7,487 bases of DNA from Actinomycetota bacterium (lineage in GTDB: Bacteria > Actinomycetota > Actinomycetes > Mycobacteriales > Micromonosporaceae), in the NCBI GenBank assembly GCA_005885115.1, contig VAXX01000062.1, forward strand, positions 1-7,487. Direction: 5' to 3'. Under the pieces are notes generated by a model. It did not search any database. It was given only the letters and a program-made list of their open reading frames with translations, and was not told the origin of the DNA. The first letter of the stretch is position 1. Each line of letters starts with the position of its first letter. Position numbers and translations under genes: made by a program. Shown piece after piece: positions 1 through 5,572 of the stretch.

Positions 1-153
1 CTGATGGTCGCCGGGCTGGTCGGCCTGCTGCTGACCCTGTGGTTCTGGAACAACCGCCGGCGTACGGTCGTCACCCCGGCCCCGGTCGAGCCGGAGGAGC
101 GGGTGGTCAACGAGCGGCAGGTCGAGTACCGGCGGCCGGACTCGACGTACTGA
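1..153 (+). CDS. C-terminal end of a small membrane protein, DUF6458-like (5' partial)
   Basis: The last 50 codons of a gene that enters from the left edge. Residues 1-16 visible here are a strongly hydrophobic, Leu/Gly/Val-rich helix ending in WFW. An arginine cluster (NNRRR) follows, as in a helix that stops on the cytoplasmic side, and then a hydrophilic tail rich in Val, Glu, Arg and Pro ends in STY. This matches my memory of DUF6458 proteins: roughly 80-100 residue actinobacterial membrane proteins with two helices, RRRTVV after the second, and a charged tail. Their function is unknown to me. The family call rests on a short stretch and is only moderately sure. The coding frame itself is well supported by GC-rich third positions and a clean stop. 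Confidence 0.6.
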   Translation: MMVAGLVGLLLTLWFWNNRRRTVVTPAPVEPEERVVNERQVEYRRPDSTY

Positions 154-165
154 CCGCCGGGTCAG
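121..165. terminator. Two adjacent hairpins at a convergent gene end
   Basis: The first hairpin has arms GTCGAGT (121-127) and ACTCGAC (140-146), with a further CCGG/CCGG pairing inside (129-132 with 136-139, one bulged A). The second has perfect arms CTGACC (150-155) and GGTCAG (160-165) around a four-base loop, and covers the stop codon of the left gene. They sit where the DUF6458-like gene and trhA converge, only 24 bp apart. No T-run follows on either strand, so a factor-independent terminator of the U-less type common in actinomycetes is an inference. Symmetry would let both act in either direction. Confidence 0.45.
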
Positions 166-177
166 CTCGGTCGAACC

Positions 178-855
178 TCACGCGAACAGGGCGAAGTAGA
201 TCGCGATCTGATGGCAGACCGCCGCGACCAGCGTGCAGGCGTGGAAGAACTCGTGGTGGCCGAAGACGCCGGGCCACGGGTTGGGCCGGCGTAGCGCGTA
301 GCAGATCGCGCCGCCGGTGTAGAACGCGCCGCCGGCCAGCAGCAGGACGAACGCGGTCAGGCCACCGTGGGCGAGGATGTCCGGGAGGACGACGACCGCG
401 ACCCAGCCCAGCGCGATGTAGAGCGGCGCGGACCGCCAGCGCGGGGCGTTGGGCGAGATCAGCTTCATGCCGACACCGAGCAGCGCGCCGCTCCAGACCA
501 CCGCGAGGATCAGCACCGCTTTGGTACGGCTGAGGAGCAGCACGGAGAACGGGGTGTACGTGCCGGCGATGAACACGAAGATCATCGAGTGGTCGAGCCG
601 GCGCATGAGCTGGTACGCGCGCGGAGTCCAGACCCGGCGGTGGTACAGGGCGCTCGTGCCGAACAACGCGCAGACGGTCACGCTGTAGATCGCGGTCGAG
701 ACGGCCGCGCCGGGCTTGGTGCTCACGGTCGCGGCGAGGGTGACGAGTACGGTGCCGGCGACGGCGGCGACGAAGAAGGCGTACGCGTGCAGCCAGCCGC
801 GCATCAACGGCTTCCCGAGGTCCCTCGGGCGCATCCGGGTCGGAGTGGCGGTCAC
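178..855 (-). CDS. trhA: Hemolysin III (TrhA/PAQR) family integral membrane protein
   Basis: A 225-residue protein with about seven hydrophobic segments (roughly residues 22-42, 50-70, 90-108, 111-131, 143-159, 165-185, 203-223). The PAQR/hemolysin III signatures are all present: S68-x3-H72 (SALYH), D88 in RLDHSMIFVFIAGTYTP, and H201-x3-H205 in FGHHEFFH near the C-terminus. In PAQR receptors the equivalent His and Asp residues hold a zinc ion at the inner membrane face, so metal binding is expected here. Bacterial TrhA homologues have been linked to membrane fluidity; the hemolysin name is historical. Length is normal for the family. The start is GTG at 855; an in-frame ATG eight codons later has no ribosome site. 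The gene diverges from pxpB and converges on the DUF6458-like gene, so it is probably monocistronic. Confidence 0.93.
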   Translation of the reverse strand: MTATPTRMRPRDLGKPLMRGWLHAYAFFVAAVAGTVLVTLAATVSTKPGAAVSTAIYSVTVCALFGTSALYHRRVWTPRAYQLMRRLDHSMIFVFIAGTYTPFSVLLLSRTKAVLILAVVWSGALLGVGMKLISPNAPRWRSAPLYIALGWVAVVVLPDILAHGGLTAFVLLLAGGAFYTGGAICYALRRPNPWPGVFGHHEFFHACTLVAAVCHQIAIYFALFA

Positions 856-862
856 ATACCTC

Positions 863-891
863 AGGTTACGACGCCGTAAGTTACTCGTCAG
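863..891 (-). promoter_or_regulatory. Probable trhA promoter, giving a leaderless or one-base leader mRNA
   Basis: On the minus strand a -35-like CTGACG (891-886; 4 of 6 to TTGACA) is followed after exactly 17 bases by TAACCT (868-863; fits TAnnnT). The last T of the -10 lies seven bases before position 856, right next to the GTG start at 855. Transcription would therefore start at, or one base ahead of, the start codon. GAGG at 862-859 lies too close to the start (three bases) to be a good ribosome site. Confidence 0.5.
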
Positions 892-897
892 TAGTAA
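866..897. promoter_or_regulatory. Tandem TTAC/GTAA inverted repeats, candidate operator
   Basis: Two inverted repeats lie side by side: TTACG (866-870)/CGTAA (875-879), and TTAC (881-884)/GTAA (894-897) with an inner TACT (882-885)/AGTA (890-893). This AT-rich patch stands out in GC-rich DNA. It covers the trhA -10 and -35 elements and the region upstream of the pxpB -10, so a bound regulator could affect both genes. The regulator is not encoded in the window and its family cannot be named. Confidence 0.45.
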
Positions 898-899
898 GA

Positions 900-912
900 G
901 ATACTGCTCACG
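900..912 (+). promoter_or_regulatory. Probable pxpB -10 element with leaderless start
   Basis: GATACT (900-905; 4 of 6 to TATAAT) ends exactly seven bases before the GTG start codon at 912, the spacing expected if transcription starts on the start codon itself. No ribosome site is present at a normal distance, and the protein alignment requires the start to be here. There is no recognisable -35, so a regulator or a -35-independent promoter may be involved. Confidence 0.4.
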
Positions 913-1514
913 TGCGGGTACGCGGGGTGGGCTGGTCGGCGGTGCTCGTCGAGTGCGACGTACCCCTGGCGGTGGCCGCCTGGCTGGGCGAACTGCGCGC
1001 GGCCGGCGAGATCGACGCCACTGAGATCGTGCCGGGGGAGGCGACGGTTCTGGTGGACGGGGTACCGGAGCCGGACGCGCTCGTCGCCGTGCTCGACGGC
1101 GCGGCCGAGCCGGCCGCCGGTGCCGCGTCCTCCGCCCGTCGGGTCGAGCTGCCCACCGTGTACGACGGGGCCGACCTTGAGGTGGTGGCCTCGCACTGGG
1201 GCGTACCGGTCGCCGAGGTGGTGGCCCGGCACGTGGACACCGAGTTCACCGTGGCGTTCTGCGGGTTCGCGCCCGGGTTCGGGTACCTGACCGGGTTGCC
1301 CGCCTCGCTTGCCGTACCCCGGCTCGCGACGCCCCGGCCCCGGGTACCGGCCGGGAGCGTCGGGCTGGCCGGGCGGTACACCGGCGTGTACCCGGGCGCC
1401 TCGCCGGGCGGTTGGCTGCTCATCGGGCGTACCGACGCGCGGCTGTTCGACGTGTCCACGTCGCCACCGGCGCTGTTGACGCCCGGGACGACGGTGCGGT
1501 TCGTCCGTGCTTGA
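912..1514 (+). CDS. pxpB: 5-oxoprolinase subunit PxpB (KipI-like, AHS1 domain)
   Basis: A 200-residue protein covering the whole carboxyltransferase subdomain C/D (AHS1, Allophanate hydrolase subunit 1) family. With PxpC and PxpA it forms the ATP-dependent 5-oxoprolinase that converts 5-oxoproline to glutamate in the cytoplasm. Signatures include FAPGFGYL (residues 119-126), PRPRVPAGSV (141-150), GRYTGVYP (154-161), SPGGW (164-168) and IGRT (171-174). The start MRVRGVGWSAVLVE aligns with the usual family start (I/V-R-x-x-G-x-x-A-L-L-V-E), which fixes GTG 912. It is the first gene of pxpBCA and overlaps pxpC by 8 bases. It resembles Bacillus KipI, an inhibitor of the kinase KinA, but the adjacent pxpC and pxpA point to 5-oxoproline metabolism. 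Confidence 0.95.
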   Translation: MRVRGVGWSAVLVECDVPLAVAAWLGELRAAGEIDATEIVPGEATVLVDGVPEPDALVAVLDGAAEPAAGAASSARRVELPTVYDGADLEVVASHWGVPVAEVVARHVDTEFTVAFCGFAPGFGYLTGLPASLAVPRLATPRPRVPAGSVGLAGRYTGVYPGASPGGWLLIGRTDARLFDVSTSPPALLTPGTTVRFVRA

Positions 1515-2334
1515 GGTGCTGCGGGCCGGGCCGCTGACCACCGTCCAGGACCTGGGCCGTCCCGGGTACGCACACCTGGGCGTACCCCGGTCCGGTGCGC
1601 TGGACGTACCGGCGCTGCGGGCGGCGAATGCGTTGGTAGGCAACGATTCCGGGGCGGCGGGACTGGAGGTCACGCTGACCGGGTGCGTACTGCGGTCGCG
1701 GGTACCTGCCGTCCTGGCGGTCACCGGTGCGCAGGCGGTGGTCCGGGTGGACGACGCCGAAATGCCGTACGGTGAGCCGTTTCCGGTGGCCGCCGGCTCG
1801 ACTGTCCAGATTGGACGGACTTCCGTCGGGGTCCGAAGTTACCTCGCCGTCGCGGGTGGGATCGACGTGCCGCCGGTACTCGGGAGCCGGTCGACGGACA
1901 CCCTGTCGGGGCTCGGGCCGCAACCGTTGCGGGACAACGATGTGCTGCCGCTCGGCGAGCCGGCCGGCGCATCGTCCACTGTGGACGTTCCGGAGTATGC
2001 GTCGAGGGTCGAGCTGCGGTACCGGCCGGGGCCCCGGGACGACTGGTGCGTGGAGTCGTTGGCTGGCAGCGCGTACACCCTCTCGCCGTTGAGCAACCGG
2101 GTCGGCGCGCGACTGGCCGGCCCCACCCTGACCCGCGCGGTGGCCGGCGAACTTCCCCCCGAGGGCGTGGTCCTGGGCGCGATCCAGGTGCCCGCCGACG
2201 GGCAGCCGCTGGTGTTCCTGGCCGACCACCCGACCACCGGCGGGTACCCGGTGATCGGCGTCGTGCACCCCGCGGACCTGTCCGGGCTCGCGCAGGCCCG
2301 GCCGGGCGCTAGCGTCGTATTCCATGGACCTTAA
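1507..2334 (+). CDS. pxpC: 5-oxoprolinase subunit PxpC (KipA-like, AHS2 domain)
   Basis: A 275-residue biotin-dependent-carboxyltransferase-like (AHS2) protein, the partner of PxpB. Family motifs occur in order: QDLGRPGY (residues 14-21), GVPRSGALD (25-33), [10 protein letters not shown] (110-119), [12 protein letters not shown] (126-137), [11 protein letters not shown] (196-206), [11 protein letters not shown] (219-229) and [14 protein letters not shown] (238-251). The length is normal and nothing appears to be missing. The GTG start at 1507 lies inside the end of pxpB, and no good ribosome site precedes it, so translation is probably coupled to pxpB. Its end overlaps the pxpA start by 11 bases. 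One copy of the window's 13-bp palindrome (1974-1986) sits inside it, encoding STVD. Confidence 0.95.
   Translation: MLEVLRAGPLTTVQDLGRPGYAHLGVPRSGALDVPALRAANALVGNDSGAAGLEVTLTGCVLRSRVPAVLAVTGAQAVVRVDDAEMPYGEPFPVAAGSTVQIGRTSVGVRSYLAVAGGIDVPPVLGSRSTDTLSGLGPQPLRDNDVLPLGEPAGASSTVDVPEYASRVELRYRPGPRDDWCVESLAGSAYTLSPLSNRVGARLAGPTLTRAVAGELPPEGVVLGAIQVPADGQPLVFLADHPTTGGYPVIGVVHPADLSGLAQARPGASVVFHGP
1974..1986 (+). repeat. Iterated 13-bp palindrome GTCCACTGTGGAC, copy 1 (in pxpC)
   Basis: Perfect 6-bp arms around a central T, with flanking C1973/G1987 extending the symmetry to 15 bp. It encodes Ser-Thr-Val-Asp (residues 157-160 of PxpC) as TCC ACT GTG GAC. The same 13-mer recurs at 3706-3718 and 3931-3943. 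Confidence 0.85.
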
Positions 2335-2996
2335 CGCGGACCTCGGCGAGGGCTTCGGCGTCTGGCGGCTCGGCGACGACGAGGCGCTGCTCGCCGTATT
2401 GACGAGCGCGAATGTCGCATGCGGGTTCCACGCCGGTGACCCGTCGACGGCGCCGGATCGAGTACGACCCGGCCGAGCTGCGCGACGACGTGCTGTACCA
2501 GCTCGCCGCGCTGGACGGGTTCGCGCGGGTGGCCGGGGACCGGGTGCGGTACGTCAAGCCGCACGGGGCGCTGTACAACACGGCGGTGACCGACGAGGGG
2601 CAGGCCGGAGCCGTGGTGTCGGCGGTGTTGGCCCGCGACCGTACGCTGCCGGTGCTCGGGCTGCCCGGGTCCGCGCTACTGCGGCAGGCGTCGGCGGCGG
2701 GCCTGCGGGCGGTACCGGAGGGGTTCGCCGACCGCGGGTACCTGCCCTCCGGCGCGCTCGTGCCGCGTGGGCGACCCGGTGCGTTGGTGACCGATCCGGA
2801 TGAGGTCGCGCGCCGGGCGGTACGGATGGCGGTGCGCGGTACGGTGATCGCCGTCGATGGAACCGAGGTCGGGTGTGCGGTCGAGTCGGTGTGCGTACAC
2901 GGGGATACGCCGGGCGCGGTCGGGCTGGCCCGGGCGGTAAGGGCCGCGTTGACCACGGCCGGCGTACCGCTGGCCCCGTTCAGCCGCGCAGGATGA
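2324..2996 (+). pseudogene. pxpA: 5-oxoprolinase subunit PxpA (LamB/YcsF family), internal deletion with frameshift
   Basis: The gene starts normally: [14 protein letters not shown], then [16 protein letters not shown], residues 1-42 at 2324-2449. The expected continuation, from memory about 28 residues including the stretch ending GFGR, is absent. From 2451 the protein resumes in a different frame ([17 protein letters not shown]) and runs intact to 2996 through [14 protein letters not shown] and VCVHGDTPGAV. Adding the gap back gives about 251 residues, normal for PxpA. One leftover base (2450) means the lost length is 3k-1, about 83 bases. Translated as it stands, the start frame continues with unrelated sequence to 2803 (159 aa). 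PxpA provides the 5-oxoproline-binding subunit, so activity is probably lost unless another copy exists. The remainder shows no other damage, suggesting a recent event or an assembly error. Confidence 0.88.
2441..2456 (+). other. Deletion junction in pxpA, flanked by palindromes
   Basis: The junction lies at 2449-2451, between ACG (Thr42, old frame) and CGC (Arg, new frame). It is built of two touching palindromes: CCGTCGACGG (2441-2450, perfect 10 bp) and GGCGCC (2449-2454). Short symmetrical or repeated sequence at the edge is compatible with polymerase slippage or a hairpin-driven deletion. The exact breakpoints cannot be fixed without an intact relative. Confidence 0.6.
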
Positions 2997-4800
2997 GGCG
3001 CAGCTCGGTCGGGCCGGTGGGGTCGAGGCGGACCGGTACGCCCCAGTCCTGCCGGGTCAGGTGGCAGGCCGGATGTTCGGCTTCGGCGTCACAGGTCGCG
3101 GCCTGCGCGACGACCTGGAGTATCCCGCCCTCCGGCGGGTCCGCGAGCCGCAGCGTACGGGACAGCTCGCTGGACACCCCGGCACCGGCGAGCAGCAGCC
3201 CGGGCGGGGAGGCGGAGACCTCCAACCGGGTCGGTACGCCGAAGGAGTCGTCCAGCTTCTGGCCGGGCGCCGGGGTGAACACCACGTCGAGGCGTACCTC
3301 GCCGGGGGCGAGTACGGTCGGCGGCCGCTCGGTCCGGTACCGCCGACCGGCCGTGGCGTCGGTCGGGTCGGTGGTGAGGCGGGCCAGTCGGTGCGCGCCC
3401 GACTCGACCACGAAGACCTCGCCGTCCGGGGCCAGCACCAGGTCGCTCGGCTCGGCCAGCCCGGTCATCACCGTGCTCACGCCACCGTCGGCGTACCGGC
3501 GCACCGCCCCGTTGTACGTGTCCGCCACGAGGACCGTCCCGTCCGGCAACGCCAGTACGCCCAGCGGATGCTGGAACAGCGCCTGCGTCGCGGGCCCGTC
3601 GACGTGACCGAAGTCGAACAGCCCCTGCCCGACCACGGTGTGCACGGCGCCGTCGGATACGAAGCGCAGCGCGGAGGACTCGCTGTCCACCAGCCAGAGC
3701 CGTCCGTCCACAGTGGACAGTCCGGACGGCTGGGCCACCCACGCCTGCGCCAACGGCCCGTCTCGTAAGGCTTCCACGGTGGTACCGGCGTAGGCGCCGG
3801 CCGTCCGCCGTACCGGGTCGAACCACCACAGCTGATGGATCCCGGCCATCGCGACGATCAGCCGGTCCTCGTACCACGCCAGGTCCCACGGCGAGGACAG
3901 GTCCACGGCGAGCGCGTCGTGCGCGTGACCGTCCACAGTGGACCGCCACGGTCGGCCGGTGCCGGCCACCGTGGACACCGTCCCGTCGGCGAGGCGTACC
4001 CCGCGCAGCAGGTGGTTGACCGTGTCGGCGACCACCAGGTCGTACCCGGCCACCTCGGCCACGTGCGCCGGCAGCAGGCACAGGCCCTGCGGCTCGGTGA
4101 ACTCGGCCGCGTCCGCCGGCCCGTCGGCCCGGCCGCGCCGCCCCGAGCCGAACCGCCGCAGGACCGTCGCGCCGTCCGGCGCCAGCTCCACGATCTGGTG
4201 CGCCGCCGACGACGACACCAGGAAACCCCCGCGCGGCGCGGCGATCGCCTTGCCCGGGAAGTGCAACGACCCTTCAAAAACCGGCGGAGGTACGTACGGT
4301 CCGTCCCCCCGCCGCAGCGTCCCCTTGGCCTCGTGTACCGCGACCAGCTCGTCGATCAGCGCGGTGAGCCCGGCAGCGTGTCCCTCGCCGGTCATCGTCG
4401 CGACGACGTACCCCTCCGGGTCGATCACGCACAGGGTCGGCCAGGCCCGGGCGGCGTACTGGCCCCACGTCACCATCTCCGGATCGTCCAGCACCGGATG
4501 CGTCACGCCGTACCGCTCGACGGCCGCCGCGAGCGCGTCGGGATCCTTCTCGTGCTCGAACTTCGGCGAGTGCACCCCGACCGCCACCAGTACGTCGCCG
4601 TACCGCTCCTCCAGCGGCCGCAGCTCGTCCAGCACGTGCAGGCAGTTGATGCAGCAGAACGTCCAGAAGTCCAGCAGCACGACCTTGCCGCGCAGCTCGG
4701 CCAGGCTCAGTCGGCGCCCGCCGGTGTTCAGCCAGCCGCGGCCCCGCAGCTCCGGAGCGCGTACCCGCGAAGCGGACCTCAGTGCGCCGGTTTCAGACAC
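2980..4800 (-). CDS. Thioredoxin-like/NHL beta-propeller protein, NHLRC2 type
   Basis: A 606-residue protein with three parts. Residues 12-155 form a thioredoxin-like (TlpA/AhpC-type) domain with FWTFCCINC, active-site pair C50-I-N-C53 and cis-proline P121 (AWPTLCVID). Residues 180-475 hold NHL-type propeller blades (for example FTEPQGL...VVADTVNHLL near 234-265, FQHPLGVLALPDG near 409-421, VADTYNGAVRR near 425-435). Residues 480-606 are a beta-rich tail with a second pair, C570 and C579. This order and the CCINC motif match animal NHLRC2 and its bacterial relatives, whose biochemical role is unsettled. No signal peptide is visible, so it is probably cytoplasmic. GTG at 4800 was chosen because homology begins soon after it (VRAPELRGRGWLNTGG) and because the frame further upstream lies inside the preceding gene. 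It overlaps that gene by 22 bases and pxpA by 17 at the other end. Confidence 0.9.
   Translation of the reverse strand: MSETGALRSASRVRAPELRGRGWLNTGGRRLSLAELRGKVVLLDFWTFCCINCLHVLDELRPLEERYGDVLVAVGVHSPKFEHEKDPDALAAAVERYGVTHPVLDDPEMVTWGQYAARAWPTLCVIDPEGYVVATMTGEGHAAGLTALIDELVAVHEAKGTLRRGDGPYVPPPVFEGSLHFPGKAIAAPRGGFLVSSSAAHQIVELAPDGATVLRRFGSGRRGRADGPADAAEFTEPQGLCLLPAHVAEVAGYDLVVADTVNHLLRGVRLADGTVSTVAGTGRPWRSTVDGHAHDALAVDLSSPWDLAWYEDRLIVAMAGIHQLWWFDPVRRTAGAYAGTTVEALRDGPLAQAWVAQPSGLSTVDGRLWLVDSESSALRFVSDGAVHTVVGQGLFDFGHVDGPATQALFQHPLGVLALPDGTVLVADTYNGAVRRYADGGVSTVMTGLAEPSDLVLAPDGEVFVVESGAHRLARLTTDPTDATAGRRYRTERPPTVLAPGEVRLDVVFTPAPGQKLDDSFGVPTRLEVSASPPGLLLAGAGVSSELSRTLRLADPPEGGILQVVAQAATCDAEAEHPACHLTRQDWGVPVRLDPTGPTELRLILRG
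3706..3718 (-). repeat. Iterated 13-bp palindrome, copy 2 (in the NHL gene)
   Basis: Reads GTCCACTGTGGAC on the coding (minus) strand and encodes S-T-V-D at residues 362-365 (TCC ACT GTG GAC), in the LSTVDGRLW part of a propeller blade. Identical to the copies at 1974-1986 and 3931-3943. Confidence 0.85.
3931..3943 (-). repeat. Iterated 13-bp palindrome, copy 3 (in the NHL gene)
   Basis: Same 13-mer on the coding strand, encoding S-T-V-D at residues 287-290 (RSTVDGHAH). It lies 225 bp from copy 2 in the same gene, but the surrounding protein sequence is not a recognisable repeat of that region, so duplication of a propeller blade does not obviously explain the identity. Confidence 0.85.
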
Positions 4801-5429
4801 AGGACCTGGTCGGGCTTGCCGCTCTCCTGGAGTTCGACGTACGGCTGGCCCTTGTCCGGGCACTTGTCCACGGTGTCGACCTTGGACATGACCCGGTACG
4901 CGCTGGCGTCCGTACACGCGACCGAGATCGCCTTGTCGTCGGCCCTTTTGACACAGGAGCCGACGGCGAAACTGTTGCTGCTGCTGGTCTTCGACAGGAC
5001 CAGGAACACCCCGACGACGATCACCACGAGTACCACGACCGCGGCGATCACGACCCCGATGATGAGTCCCCGCTTCGACCTGGCCGGCGCCTCGATGGCC
5101 GGATCGTCGTACCGCAGGCCGGCGAAGCGGCCCGGTTCGGGGCCGGCGTACGGCGGCTGCGCCCCGTACGACGGCGTGCCGTACGTACCGGAGGGTGGCG
5201 GGCCGGAGGCTGGCGGGCCGGATTGGGGCGCACCGGGCTGCGGTGGCCCGCCGAACCCACCCCCGTACCCGCCCGGAGCCGGCGGCGGCTGGGGCGGCCC
5301 CCAGGCCGGCGGCTGCGGTACCCGTGCGGTGCCCCGGGTACCCGACGGTGCCTCGGGCTGGTCCGGCGGCCGGTGCGGTGGCGGAGCGCCTTCGGGCTCA
5401 TAGGCAGGCGGGTATGCGCCCTGGGACAT
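4779..5429 (-). CDS. Proline-rich single-pass membrane protein with four-cysteine outer domain (LppU/SCO3897-like)
   Basis: A 216-residue protein. Residues 1-118 are low-complexity and rich in Pro, Gly, Tyr and Gln. A basic SKR stop (118-120) precedes one strong membrane helix (about 121-145), then an outer domain of some 70 residues with cysteines at 159, 172, 190 and 211 that could form two disulfides. The outer domain pattern (FAVGSCVK, VSVACTD, then KC and VLCLK near the end) recalls actinobacterial LppU/SCO3897 proteins, whose function is not known to me. There is no lipobox; the helix is an anchor with the tail inside. A clear AGGAGG lies five bases before the ATG. The gene overlaps the start of the thioredoxin-NHL gene, so the two are probably made together. 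Confidence 0.82.
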   Translation of the reverse strand: MSQGAYPPAYEPEGAPPPHRPPDQPEAPSGTRGTARVPQPPAWGPPQPPPAPGGYGGGFGGPPQPGAPQSGPPASGPPPSGTYGTPSYGAQPPYAGPEPGRFAGLRYDDPAIEAPARSKRGLIIGVVIAAVVVLVVIVVGVFLVLSKTSSSNSFAVGSCVKRADDKAISVACTDASAYRVMSKVDTVDKCPDKGQPYVELQESGKPDQVLCLKPAH

Positions 5430-5434
5430 CTGCG

Positions 5435-5440
5435 CCTCCT
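5435..5440 (-). promoter_or_regulatory. Strong ribosome binding site of the LppU-like gene
   Basis: AGGAGG on the minus strand, five bases ahead of ATG 5429. It is a full Shine-Dalgarno core, unlike most starts in this window, and it settles the start of this gene. Confidence 0.85.
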
Positions 5441-5469
5441 CGCTGGTGGGCGCCGGTCGCGCCGGCCGT

Positions 5470-5480
5470 TAGTGACACTA
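5470..5480. promoter_or_regulatory. 11-bp palindrome upstream of the LppU-like gene
   Basis: TAGTG (5470-5474), A, CACTA (5476-5480): a perfect, comparatively AT-rich palindrome in GC-rich intergenic DNA, 41 bases upstream of the start codon. On the minus strand it also reads TAGTGT (5480-5475), which fits a TAnnnT -10 element, though no -35 is evident at 16-18 bases. It could be an operator, a promoter, or both. Confidence 0.3.
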
Positions 5481-5507
5481 CCCGCCCGGCGCCACGCGAA
5501 GGAGCCC

Positions 5508-5540
5508 GCTGGCTGACCCGCCTCGGACGGGCCAGCCAGC
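5508..5540 (-). terminator. Long GC-rich hairpin after the E2 gene
   Basis: Arms GCTGGCTG (5508-5515) and CAGCCAGC (5533-5540) pair perfectly. After one A/C mismatch, CCCG (5517-5520) pairs with CGGG (5528-5531) around a seven-base loop, giving 12 pairs. It begins 32 bases past the E2 stop and has no T-run, so it would be a U-less terminator or an mRNA 3'-end stabiliser. It separates the dehydrogenase operon from the LppU-like gene. Confidence 0.5.
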
Positions 5541-5572
5541 CGTAAACCGGCCCAGCCAGCCGTAGAGCCGGC
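5532..5572. repeat. Tandem duplication of a 20-21 bp unit directly after the E2 stop
   Basis: Two adjoining copies, 5532-5551 and 5552-5572, both begin CCAGCCAGCCGTA and end CCGGC; they differ by one substitution and one inserted base. The second copy abuts the E2 stop codon. Both contain CAGCCAGC, so either can pair with the hairpin arm at 5508-5515. Confidence 0.8.

Noticed and set aside
39..533. Plus-strand open frame of 164 codons at the left edge
   Set aside because: Out of frame with the DUF6458-like gene and antisense to trhA; the sequence is an Arg/Gly/Ser repeat typical of a wrong frame.
888..1724. Minus-strand open frame of 278 codons (and a similar one at 1420-2325)
   Set aside because: Antisense to pxpB and pxpC, low-complexity, with no recognisable domain; the plus-strand frames carry complete family signatures.
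2412..2996. A separate 194-codon gene starting at ATG 2412
   Set aside because: Its first 13 codons are an out-of-frame reading of pxpA sequence. From 2451 it is the true PxpA remainder, so it is a fragment of the same broken gene, not a new one.
2324..2996. Programmed frameshifting as an explanation for the pxpA frame change
   Set aside because: There is no slippery heptamer at the junction, and about 28 conserved residues are missing, which a one-base shift could not restore.
4801..4917. A longer N-terminus for the thioredoxin-NHL protein, from ATG 4917
   Set aside because: The extra 39 residues are Gly/Arg/Gln-rich, read through the coding sequence of the upstream gene in another frame, and have no counterpart in the family.
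3835..5403. Plus-strand open frame of 522 codons
   Set aside because: It lies antisense to the well-supported thioredoxin-NHL and LppU-like genes, has a Pro/Arg/Gln-rich composition with no family motif, and is the usual by-product of GC-rich coding DNA.
5532..5572. CRISPR-like array
   Set aside because: There are only two adjoining, imperfect units with no spacers between them and no cas genes nearby.
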